Shown one piece after another: positions 11,193-23,500 of a stretch of 64,000 nt of DNA; position 1 is the first letter of the stretch, and every line of letters starts with the position of its first letter. Source of the stretch: Aldrovandia affinis (taxonomy: Eukaryota; Chordata; Actinopteri; Notacanthiformes; Halosauridae); contig JAINUG010000023.1 in NCBI GenBank assembly GCA_029706075.1, positions 3,061,438 to 3,125,437 on the forward strand, in the 5' to 3' direction. Below the pieces are notes generated by a model, which did no database searches, was not told the DNA's origin, and was given only the letters and a program-made list of their open reading frames with translations. The translations under genes and the position numbers were made by a program.

Positions 11193-13730
11193 TTTTTCTC
11201 CCAATCTGGAATTCCCAAGCTGCGCTCTCTGCAGTCTTCGCTGCCAAAATCAGAAGCACGTAAACAAGCACACGCTCTCCTCCGAAACATCGCAGTCTAC
11301 AAGTTAAGCTTGCAGACATGCTTTATACCGGTAGACCGCGGGTGAGTTTTTACATTTCTTTCATACTACATACACGTAAATAAATGCTATGGACTTGCTG
11401 CGTGTGTTGACTCCTGTATGAGCCTCAGTTCACAACCCCCCATGAATCTGTACTTGAATGATGTCATCATTATTGGTAAATTAATCTTGCTTGTCAGCCT
11501 TGAGCACTATTTAACATAAACCTTAAACCACAGGGAAATATGGAGAGAACAGAAGAGGAAGACTGAAATACTAGAATGGTCTGTTAGTCTATCTTACATC
11601 TTCAGGGGTTGCTGAAAGGGTGCAACTGCTCTGAAAATGTTTTTGTTCATCTTACAGTTTAGCAAATATGCTTTTCGAAAACCGGTTTTTATAGAACACA
11701 ATCTCCACTTTCTTCAGCAGTGGGTGAAAGATAAGAAGCAAGAATTCGACATTCCATAATTTTAATGCAGGACTACGGGTGAGTACCTAATGTACAAGTC
11801 CTGACTGAAATGAGCAACATTATAGCTCACACCTCAGAAAGATTTGTTCATTTAGTTCTTGTCCTTTTCCCCCTTTTTTGGTTTTGTTATTAAAACAAAG
11901 ATATGAACGTATTTCACCCATTGTAGTAAAAAGTAAACGAATGAAATATGAAACTGTAAATGTGCGGTGAAATATTGCTTTAGGGCAGCACGTTCGGTTC
12001 GTGCGGTGCGTCTGGCGTGTGGCAGGGAGAGAGCGATGATGGAATGGGACACAGAGATGCACGTTAGGTCTCTTACTCTGTTTCCGTTCGCTCTCTGGCT
12101 GCATCAGGGCCCAGATGTCCAAGATTGTCTTCAGTCCAAATTTGTCGACACCCTGAAACACATGCAAGTACAAAATCAGCCCCGGCAAATGGGCCCCGGC
12201 AGTCTGATCTGTCCCGACAAAAAACAGAAACAAAAACAAGGAAACAGCGTATTGTGTGACACAACGGCATCAGAGCATCCATCCGGAGGGTAGTGGGTTC
12301 AATCCATGGCCACTTTCAAAATGGTACCCACTGCCACACCTCAGACGGATTGTGGGTAATGGCCCTGTGGCAGATGGTTTGTGGGTAATGGTTCTGTGAC
12401 AGATGGATTGTGGGTAATGGTCCTGTGACAGATGGATTGTGGGTAATGGTTCTGTGACAGATGGATTGTGGGTAATGGTCCTGTGACAGATGGATTGTGG
12501 GTAATGGTTCTGTGACAGACTGATGACCTGCCCAGGGGAATGTGCTTCTCCATCGGGCGCTTAACACCACAGACTTTGGGATAGGCGCCGGGTCGGGTAC
12601 TTACTAGTGTGGTACAGTGACGGCTTTGGGTACTGACAGCTAGTAATGTAATGTCCTTGAATATGAACTTTTAATGAATAATTGACAATTAACTAAATAA
12701 AAACATCCAAATACATTCAGTGTCATCCAGGGCAGGAATTTCACCAGTGTCTGGCCTGCTGCCCCTGCAAAAAAATTAAGCGTAATGTGACCTCACTGGT
12801 CTTGGTGCCCCCACTGGCTGTGGTCTCTTCCCTGCTTCTATTCTTTATTGTAAAAATGAAACAGCAGCCTATTGCGATTCAGATTTTTTTTTTTTTGCCT
12901 TATGGACCACTGCATAGGGACCACTGATGGGCCTAGCATTGAGACTGCCATATGCGTAAGAGTCATCTGGGGGGGCATGTATCTCAGTTCTGTGGTCCTC
13001 TTCTCCAATTCTGCTTCAACCTTTTTGAGTTCTACCATCTTTTCTCTGTGGCGCTTCCTCAGGGTGTTCGATTTTGTGATAAGCTGGGCCATTAAGGTCC
13101 CAGCCTTCCCTTCTGCCTTCTCAGCCAGTGGCTCTGCATCCTGGCTGAGGCTGTTTGTGACAGCTATGAGGGCTGCCTTGCTCTTTTTCAGCTCTTCCAT
13201 TTCCTCTTCTGCTGCTGCTTTTCTTTTTTTGGCCCTGTAATTACGTGTAATTATCTGTAAATGCCAAACTCTCCTCGAAATGTCTCCCCTTGTGTTTACG
13301 TGGCAGGGTTTCCTGGCTGTGATTGGTACACAGGGTGTTCCACGTGGTCAGTTCAGACCAGGGCTCTTAGGCCTGTTTGCAGGGTAATGTCAACATGGCG
13401 TTGTGCAATGTAAACACTCACGCCCACGATGTGGATTCTGGGAGGGCTGCTGCCGGCGGTGAGCCTGACGGCCTGGTCAAACACTGTGACGTTACAGCGG
13501 GAGAGGAAGGCCACTGCCCCGTCCCTGTGGCCCCTCAGCGACTCACTGGGGGCTCCTTCCTCTCCTCTCACACTGCCTGTCCCCAAACCCAGACACAGAG
13601 AAGTATTAAGAGTTAAATACATGTTACACACATATGCACACACACGCGCAAGCGCAGGTCATTTAACACATGAATTAACACCCCTGATTCCCACACACAC
13701 ACACACACAGGTCATATAACACGAATAACC

Positions 13731-13765
<35 letters not shown>

Positions 13766-16700
13766 CATTTAACACAAAAGCATGCGCACAACACAAAAGG
13801 TCATTTAACACAAAAGCACAATTTACAATGGGGGAAATAAGTATTGAACACATCAACATTTTGTCCAGTAAATGTATTTCCAATGAGCCTATTCAAGTGA
13901 AACAAAACATCTAAACATTAAAGTCCATATGTAAATAAAGTTATGTGTAATAAAGTGGAATGAAACAGGAAAAAAGTATTGAACACACTAAGAAAAAGCA
14001 GTACACCACAGCAAGGAAAGGCAAGGAACCAGCTGAAAACCATAACTAATTAGGAGGCAACTCTACATCCAATCTGTGCTAATCAATGTCAGCTGGGTTA
14101 GAATATATTGATGGGCTATAAATGTTTTTTTTTGTTACCAAGGTGCCACACAAGAAACATCTAATGATGGGTAAAAGCAAAGAGCTCTCTCAAGACCTTC
14201 GCAACCAGATTGTTGCAAAACATGAAAATGGAATTGGCTACAGACGTATTTCACAACTTCTGAGTCTTCCAGTAAGCACCATTGGGGGCATTATCCGTAA
14301 GTGGAAGCAACATCACTCCACCATCAACCGGCCACGCACAGGAGCTCCTCTCAAGATTTCTGATCAGGGAGTCAGAAGGATACTTAGAAAAGTAGCCAAA
14401 GAGCCAAGGACCACTAGGAAAGAGCTCCAGAAAGACTTGGAGGCAGCAGGTACAACTGTGACAGAAAGGACAGTAGGCAATGCACTCCACTGCCATGGCC
14501 TCTGTGCACGCTCAGTCCGCAAGACTCCACTACTGAAAAAAATACATGTTGAAGCTTGTTTAAAGTTTGGCAAACAACATTTGGACAAGCCAGTGAACTA
14601 CTGGGAGCATGTACTCTGGTCAGATGAAACCAAAATTGAACTTTTTGGCTGTCACACAACACACCATGTTTGGAGGAGAAATGGCACTGCACATCACCCG
14701 AATAACACTATACCAACAGTGAAGTTTGGAGGTGGAAGTATCATGATGTGGGGCTGTTTCTCCTCTCGTGGTACTGGCAGACTTCATATCACTGAAGGAA
14801 CAATGAATGGAGCCATGTACAGAGAGATTCTTGAGATGAACCTGCTACCATCCACCAGGATGCTGAGGATGAGACATGGGTGGACCTTCCAGCAGGACAA
14901 CGATCCAAAGCATACAGCAAAGGAAACTCGCAATTGGTTTCAGAGAAAGAAAATCAACTTGTTGGAATGGCCCAGTCAATCACCTGACTTAAACCCAATT
15001 GAACATTTGTGGAAGCATCTGAAGATCCAGATTCACAAGAGGGCCCCCCGCAATCTTCAAGATTTAAAGACAATCTGTGTAGAGGAATGGGCCAAAATCA
15101 CACCTGAATACTGCGGGCGATTAGTTACTTCATACAGAAAGCGCCTTGAAGCTGTCATTACAAACAAAGGCTTCTCCACTAAGTATTGGGTTAATTTCAG
15201 TTAGTGTGTTCAATACTTTTTTCCTATGTCATTCCACTATATTACACATAACTTTATTTACATATGGACTTTGTCTGGATTTCTTGAGTTAATACCAAAG
15301 TCTGGTGCAAATTTCACTTGAATGGCCTCATTGGAAATACATTTACTGGGAAAAATGTTGATGTGTTCAATACTTATTTCCCCCATTGTACATCCAAACT
15401 TAATTCGGTCAATCACTGAATGTGGTGCACAACCTCCTCTCAAGTCTCTTACATACACTGTACCTGTACACACTCCGATACTTTGAGACATTCTTACTGA
15501 AACACACAAAGCTCCTGATTCATTTACCTTCCTGACTCCCGCCAACCAGTGTCTTCTTCACTCCTTTGCAAATGCACAAAATCGTAGCTCCAATATAGGC
15601 AATTTCAGGACCAAATCTGAAGCTCTTCAAAAAAGAACAAGTGTATTATTAAGCATAGCATACACTGATATACACGTGTTACAGGTCATATCATTAACTC
15701 TGGAGTCTGGAGAGTAAGAACAGTATAGTTCGACACTGTATTCTATGTCATTGTTTTACTGTTTGTAATTTGTACCAAAATGTTCACTGTAAACATGTGA
15801 GGTAGTACAGGTGAGTGTGTGATCTGTATCAGGGTGAGATAGTACAGGTGACTGTGGGGTATTGTACCTGGGTGAGATAGTACAGGTGAGTGTGTGGTAT
15901 TGTACCTGGGTGAGATAGTACAGGTGAGTGTGTGTTCTGTACCTGGGTGAGATAGTACAGATGAGTGTGTGTTCTGTACCTGGGTGAGATAGTACAGGTG
16001 ACTGTGGGGTATTGTACCTGGGTGAGATAGTACAGGTGAGTGTGTGGTCTGTACCTGGGTGAGATAGTACAGGTGAGTGTGTGGTCTGTACCTGGGTAAG
16101 ATAGTACAGGTGAGTGTGTGGTATTGTACCTGGGTGAGATAGTACAGGTGAGTGTGTGTTCTGTACCTGGGTGAGATAGTACAGGTGAGTGTGTGTTCTG
16201 TACCTGGGTGAGATAGTACAGGTGAGTGTGTGGTCTGTACCTGGGTGAGATAGTACAGGTGAGCGTGTGATATTGTACCTGGGTGAGATAGTACAGGTGA
16301 GTGTGTGGTATTGTACCTGGGTGAGATAGTACAGGTGAGTGTGTGGTCTGTACCTGGGTGAGATAGTACAGGTGAGTGTGGGTTCTGTACCTGGGTGAGA
16401 TAGTACAGGTGAGCGTGTGATATTGTACCTGGGTGAGATAGTACAGGTGAGCGTGTGATATTGTACCTGGGTGAGATAGTACAGGTGAGCGTGTGATATT
16501 GTACCTGGGTGAGATAGTACAGGTGAGTGTGTGGTATTGTACCTGGGTGAGATAGTACACGTGAGTGTGGGGTGCTTCTTGCAGGGCATTGACTGCCCCT
16601 CTGAAGGTGTAAATCTGCTGGTGAGGGTCTCCCACCAGGATCTTCCCACAGTCCTGGTACTGCAGGATGTCCATGATTGCTGGAGGGACAGTCCCACAGG

Positions 16701-19700
16701 AGGGACGTTACTCTGGGACACCCTGATCCAGGGCAGAGCCTAACATGTACACACACTGTACATGTATCCATGCTCAAGGGCCTAATGGCACAGTGCCCCT
16801 GCACCTGGCCACACACCCAGCTCAGGTGCGCAGGTAAAGAGCTGACATGAAAGGAGAGGTGTTCAGTACCTGGTGTGCAGTCCTGCGCTTCGTCAATGAA
16901 AATGACATCATACTTATTTAGACGTGGCTTCTCCATCTGCCAGAGCTTGAGGTAACCTGTAGGGGCACAGACACAGTTTTGAGGTAACCTGTAGGGGCAC
17001 AGACACAGTTTTGAGGTAACCTGTGGGGGCACAGACACAGTTTTGAGGTAACCTGTAGGGGCACAGACACAGTTTTGAGGTAACCTGTAGGGCACAGACC
17101 ATTTGAACAGACATGAGCCTTGAGAGAGACATATTTTTAGGTGCTGAAGGAACAGGTGATACATTGTGAGACACAGGACGGGGGGTGGCACAAGGGGGAG
17201 GGTGCGCACAGTACCAACAAGGGTCGCTTGTTTGGCAGTGTTTACCGTCATGGGTCATGTGGTACGCGTTCTCCCTTGTCGTTGTCAGCTCCCTCATTTT
17301 ATCCCATATCTTCTGGGCCTCATTGACGAACCTCTGCATCAGAGAAGGAAAGGTTTTTAAAATGATTTAATCACAGACGTCTGTACCCACTGTCCAGCGT
17401 GAACGTTCATATCTTACATTCAAGAAGTTGCCAATTTACCGTTTACAGTTGAATACTTTACAGAAGCAGCTCAGGTTAAAGACTTTGCTCAAGGATGGGA
17501 CAGCAACGGCCCTCTCAGGATATGAACCTGGTTCTGGTTACAAGTAGGGCTGGGACTTTAACGCGTTAATTTCGATTAATTAATTACAGAAAAAACAACG
17601 CGTTAAAAAATGTACGCATTTTAATCGCACTATATTTTTGCACTCCAGACACCACGGAACGTTTCTCAGTGGACGAATTCCAGGCATACCGATCATACCG
17701 ATGCACAACGTGCATTGAGTGACGTCAGACAACAAAGCCCCACTCTGAGTAGAGCGTTGTAGGCTAACATGGAAGAACCAGATGAGACCGCGTTGTTTGG
17801 CCCGGTGGATGGGATATTTAGATATAAAAAACTCCCTGATGGAAGTGTGGATAAGAGAATAGTTGTGTGCACATTGTGCAACAAAGAATTTGCATATCAC
17901 CGAGCACTTCAAGCCTACGGTATCACCTCAATGCTAAACATGTTGCAGCTAGCGTGGAAGCCAGAGCTAACGCTGATCAGGCTAACGTTAGTCCTAGTAC
18001 GAGCAAGCAGAGTCGCCAACCCACACTCGACCAGATGACGGGGTTCAGAGCCAAGATGAGTAAGACCACGTCTAACAAAGTAACCAACTCACTGGCTCAC
18101 TGGATTGCCGTGGACTGTAGACCACTTTCGGTGGTCGAAGATAAGGGGCTAGAAAAGGTGCTACAGATTGCGTCGTCTGACACAATTTATGAACTGCCAT
18201 GCAGAAAGACAATTTCGAAAAAAATCCAGCAGCTTCTTCCAAAGGTCCTTTGCACTATCATATTCCTAAAATTGCTGCACTCTGTTAAAAATTGCACTGG
18301 TCTGTGTAGTAGCTAAAATAAACAAGATTTTGCTGCTTAAACTTATGTATATGTCTATTCATTGATTCACTCGTATACCAAAATCCATTTGAATTGAAAA
18401 ATGTTGCTTCTCGTGTCAAATATTGATATGCGATTAAAATGCGATTAATTTTGATTAATTAATTACAAAGCCTCTAATTAATTAGATTAATTTTTTTAAT
18501 CGAGTCCCACCACTAGTTACAAGCTGAGCTCCCTGAGCAACACTCTGCACTGATGCTGTTGCCCCTGACCACCACTCAACAAGGTATGTAGTGAAAATGT
18601 CAAATCACGTAAATTTGAACCAATTAAATAATGAAGAGTAGATACTGGCAATAAACCCATAAACAGATACGGCCCGTTTTCCCCACCCCTGCCCCTAACT
18701 GAAACATGACAAACGCCACGCTCTCGTCTCTCTGTGGAACAGGGCCGTACCAGCTTCTCGGTGTGGTCCGGCTGCTTGGTCTGCCCGTTGGTGTTCTTGT
18801 ACTCCCGCGGCACGTGGTCGATGTCGATGCGCTCCTCGGCGGAGGCGAGAAAGGCGTTGATGGTATGGGTGACCACCTTGGCGTTGACGAAGCCGCCCAA
18901 ACCTTTGGGGAGCACCCAGGCCACAGAGAAGGGCTTCACGTTGCTGGACAGCTTCTTCAGGATTTGGTACCTGTGAGGGAGCCACTGGGCCGTTTTACCA
19001 CAGATCCGTGGAGCAAGGGTGGCTAACCAGGGTCCTGGAGCGTTTGCTGGTTTTCGTTGTTACTCAGCACTTAATAATAATAATAATAATAATAATAATA
19101 GCTTCAATTTATATAGCGCCTTTCAAGAAAAACCCAAGGACGCTTTACAGTAGAGGACACAGACACAGGACACAGAACGGAGACAACAGAACGGAGACAA
19201 CAGAACGGAGACAACACAGAAACCACAGAAACTAAACAAAGGTTTAGGCATAACTGATCAACCGAAGCAGTTTATTACACTTAACTCACTTCACCTTATC
19301 TCTTAGGACTTATTTTAGGGTGAAAACAAAAAACAGCAGACCCTGTGGCTCTCCAGGATCCCTACTATAGTATTCTGTGCTATGTCTTTTTTATAAATAT
19401 TCATAAACTGTAATATAAATTCTGAAAAGTCCTGCAATTAGGAAGTAGAATGGATGGAAGGAAGGCAGGAGATGACTGAGGCCATGGAATCTGTGGTTCA
19501 CTTCCAAAGACCCGGGCCCACAACCATAGTGTCTAAGAGTGCTGATCTAGGATCAGTTTTGACTTTCAGCGCAATAGATAAGGTTAGGATGTGGACAGGG
19601 GAAACCTGATCCTCGGTTAGCGCATCTACTCTGAGATGCTTTATGAACATGGGACCTGGCGTAGGAGGGTCTTGTAAACTTACTCCAATGTCATTATGCG

Positions 19701-20415
19701 CATACAATTCTAAATAAAAGAAAAACATTTGATCGCAAACAAAAAAGGACGAATATGGGCCCTGAGCACAAGACTGCTTTCACTGCCCACAGTGCCCTCT
19801 GGTGGCCAGTTGTGTAAACCCATTACAAATGACAAAGCAAATGACCTTGGGAGAATATTTGATTTCTGAAATGGACCATGGTGGGGATTTCGTACCTCTT
19901 GCCAACAGCTGCGAAGGCCAAGGAGTGGACTGTCCTGCAGTCCACATTTTCGGGGAAACTGCGCTGGGCCTCAGTGGCGGTGGACTTGTTGAAGGCCACG
20001 TACAGGAAGCGGAGGTGCGGCCTCTGCTGGGCGTACTTCACCAGCGTGGAGGTCTTCCCCGTGCCTGAGGATCGCACAGGAAGAAAGCGTTTCCGCGCCG
20101 CACGACTACTCCGGTCACGTTCGGTCATAGGCCGAGTCTCATCGCCGCGATGTTCTCCCCCTCGATTCGGGGGAGACAAGCGGGTTCTTTTCACTCTGCC
20201 GTCCACCGTCTGAGCTGCGCACAGTCGTTGTGCACTTCACGCGCAGCTGCCGCAGGTAGACCGCAAGCGCCTGATGGGCCAGGGGTGTAGCGTCCGTGCG
20301 ATGTGGCACATCCCATCGGCTAAAGCCCTCCCTTCCTGGGAGATGCTACGGCTAACGATGCACTGCTCTACAGGGCTGCCGACCACAGTCGCACGCACGC
20401 ACGCACGCACGCGCG

Positions 20416-20503
<88 letters not shown>

Positions 20504-23500
20504 TCGAAGGAATGCTGTACATTTCTTGACACATCGAGGGGATAACACATCTCTTGATATGACAAGGGACATGGGAGCGATGTGCACCAGACTCACCTGC
20601 GAAGGCCATGACCTTGACTACGTGGCCCGGCTGGATGTCATGATTGAGGATCTGCTGCTGCTCATGGGTCGCCTGGATGTCCACCCTGAAAAATCACATG
20701 TGAAGGGGTGAGCCACGCCTTTAATCAATCCATTCAGTGAGACAGATTAAAAATGACTCATTCAAGTTTTCATTCAGAAAATAACAGGCCTACTCCTAAC
20801 TTTGAATACTGTACATACAGTATTTATGCTTTGGACAGAACAACTAAATGTACAGGTAGATTAATAACTTCATAATTAATCACATTTGTGTAGCATTTTA
20901 GAAAAACAGAAGCTCACCCTTGCCATCACTGATACATATCGCCCACCTCGGTGACGCAATGGTTGTGATCTATTCACAATAATCACTATTTTGTGAGGTG
21001 CAAACAAAAAACGTACTGTTTTTAAAAACAGACTTTTCCACAAAAGGAGATTTGTCTTAGTCTTAGGTGGAAGAAGAGAAAGGACAAAACAAAAAAGAAC
21101 GCAGTTTAAATAATTGAACAGAGTTTGATCGATATGTGCAATTTCACAATCTTAATTGACAAAAACCTTTATGTTAAACGTTCAGCACTGGTGGCAAGGC
21201 AAAGACCCATTTAACCTGTTGAATCTGATTGGTGTAGGAAGAGGTTGAGATGCAGCCATACTTTACTGTGATTTTGGGATGGGAAACAAAGACTGTATTG
21301 TCCGTATGACGTAGCGTCTACATGTATTACTGAATGAGTCTGTCAATGAGATGCATCATGGGCTGTCTCCTCAGGTCCTCACCTGCCCTCTGCTGCCACT
21401 GTTGAGGGAGCGGAGTTCTCCATTAGGTGCAGGACGTAGAAGATGTTGTAGTGGCATCTGGAGAGTAAACACAACATGAACAAGCCACAGCGATGAGAGA
21501 GAACCCTCATCCGCACGGCCACAAGCGGAAACAAACTGAAAGGTCAAGCGTTTCTCTCTTTTCTTTCCTAGTGAGCAATTAGGGAAGTTATCATTCTATC
21601 GCCTCCTACATCTCAGGCTCCCATTTCACAGGCCCCTCCCATCTGACCCAGGCCCTTCCCCTCTGCCTCAGACCCCTCCCCTCTGGTTCAGGCCTCACCT
21701 GTTACTGATCTTGATCCCGCTCTTCCTCATGGCCAGCAGCAGCACAGCCACACAGCACAGGTACTCCGACACCCCTCCGGGGGACTGCAGGCATCGCGAC
21801 CTCCTCAAAAGGGCCACCAAATCCTGAACGTCCTTCACCCCGTCAGCCAGAAGCAACATCAGTGCCATGGCTGACCACGGGTTTGGACCCTGCGGACCAA
21901 TCAGACCCTGCTGGTCAATCTCTCAATCGGTCGACCGACTGTGAATAAAACTACTGCAGTTCAATATCGCCACCATGCACCATTGATCACTTTGAGTTGA
22001 AATATTGGTATACGTGTTCACCATTTCAGCATCAAGCCAGGGTGGTATCACACAAACAAAAGACCAGCATCCCCACAAGGATGAAGGACTGTGAGAAACG
22101 CGTTTTCAATGACTAAATACTTAAATGTCCTCCTCCTCATTGATGACCATGTGCAAAGCCCTTTATTGTCAATCAAGCTATATGCTGCCTGTGTTCATTT
22201 ATTAATTAATAGGCTTTCTGCACCAGACTGCACTGATGGTATTCACTATTGACTATCAGGTACATACAACCGTTTGACACATAAGGCTGTTTAGAGTTAC
22301 ATACAGCCATTAAGATGTGCAGAGAACAATGTAGAAATACACACAGCTGTGTAGAGATACCTATAGTCATGTAGACATATATACAGCTGTGTAGAGATGC
22401 ATATAGCCGCTTAGACGTACGTACAGCAGTTTAGGGACACGTATAGCCATTTGAGGGATAGATACAGTGGTTGAGAGATGAGTACAGTCTTAAGGAGATA
22501 AGTACAGTGGTTGAGAGATGAGTACAGTCTTAAGGAGATAAGTACAGTGGTTGAGAGATGAGTACAGTCTTAAGGAGATAAGTACAGTCGATGAGAGATG
22601 AGTACAGTGGATGAGAGATAAGTACAGTCTTAAGGAGATAAGTAGAGTGGTTGAGAGATGAGTACAGTCGATGAGAGATGAGTACAGTGGATGAGAGATA
22701 AGTACAGTGGATGAGATATAAGTACAGTCTTAAGGAGATAAGTACAGTGGATGAGAGTTAAGTACAGTCTTAAGGAGATAAGTACAGTGGATAAGATATA
22801 AGTACAGTCTTAAGGAGATAAGTACAGTGGATGAGAGATAAGTACAGTGGATGAGAGATAAGTACAGTGGATGAGAGATGAGTACAGTCTTAAGGAGATA
22901 AGTACAGTCGATGAGAGATGAGTACAGTGGATGAGAGAAGTACAGTGGATGAGAGATAAGTACAGTCTTAAGGAGATAAGTACAGTGGATGAGAGATGAG
23001 TACAGTGGATGAGAGATAAGTACAGCCCTTTAGAGCTAAAGTACCTCCTGGATCTCCGGCAGCTCTGGCAGGCGGTGCTTCATGCAGGCTTGGGCCTTGG
23101 GGAATAGCGGATGGGCCCTGATGCAGCGCAGAACCTCCTCTAGCTGCACTCTGTGATCGTGTTTAAACTGGGACATGTACCTGCATCGGCGACCATGTCA
23201 ACATGACGGTGAGAGAAGGTGGCCCTGCGCACAGGTGAGGCTGACTTCCTCACCTGTGTTCAGTCAGCACACAGTTGTTCCGCTCCATGGGTACAGAGGC
23301 TAGGGCTAACGCCGATTCTAACAGTCGATAAATCGATAAAACGACTAGCACAAGCCATAATCAAAGTTGAAAGACGCAATCGCCGAATCACGGAATCAAC
23401 ACCAGTAATACAGTTTATAAAATGGTTTGTGAGGGGGAGACAGATCCTAGAGGAAGCAGTATTGTTTGCAAGCACTGAACTAAAAATGGCCAAAACACCA

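Noticed and set aside
15743-17251. Open frame of about 500 codons on the - strand spanning fbh1 exons 12-13 and the repeat arrays
   Set aside because: It is produced by stop-free minisatellite units joined to two real exons. Splice sites and FBH1 homology show that only 16870-16956 and 16543-16679 are coding.
17769-18316. Two overlapping frames that look like a BED-finger host gene
   Set aside because: They lie inside a hAT element with a target duplication, are frameshifted relative to each other, and lack the catalytic domain.
22446-23032. CRISPR-like array of direct repeats
   Set aside because: Units are contiguous 20-bp repeats without unique spacers, in a vertebrate intron.
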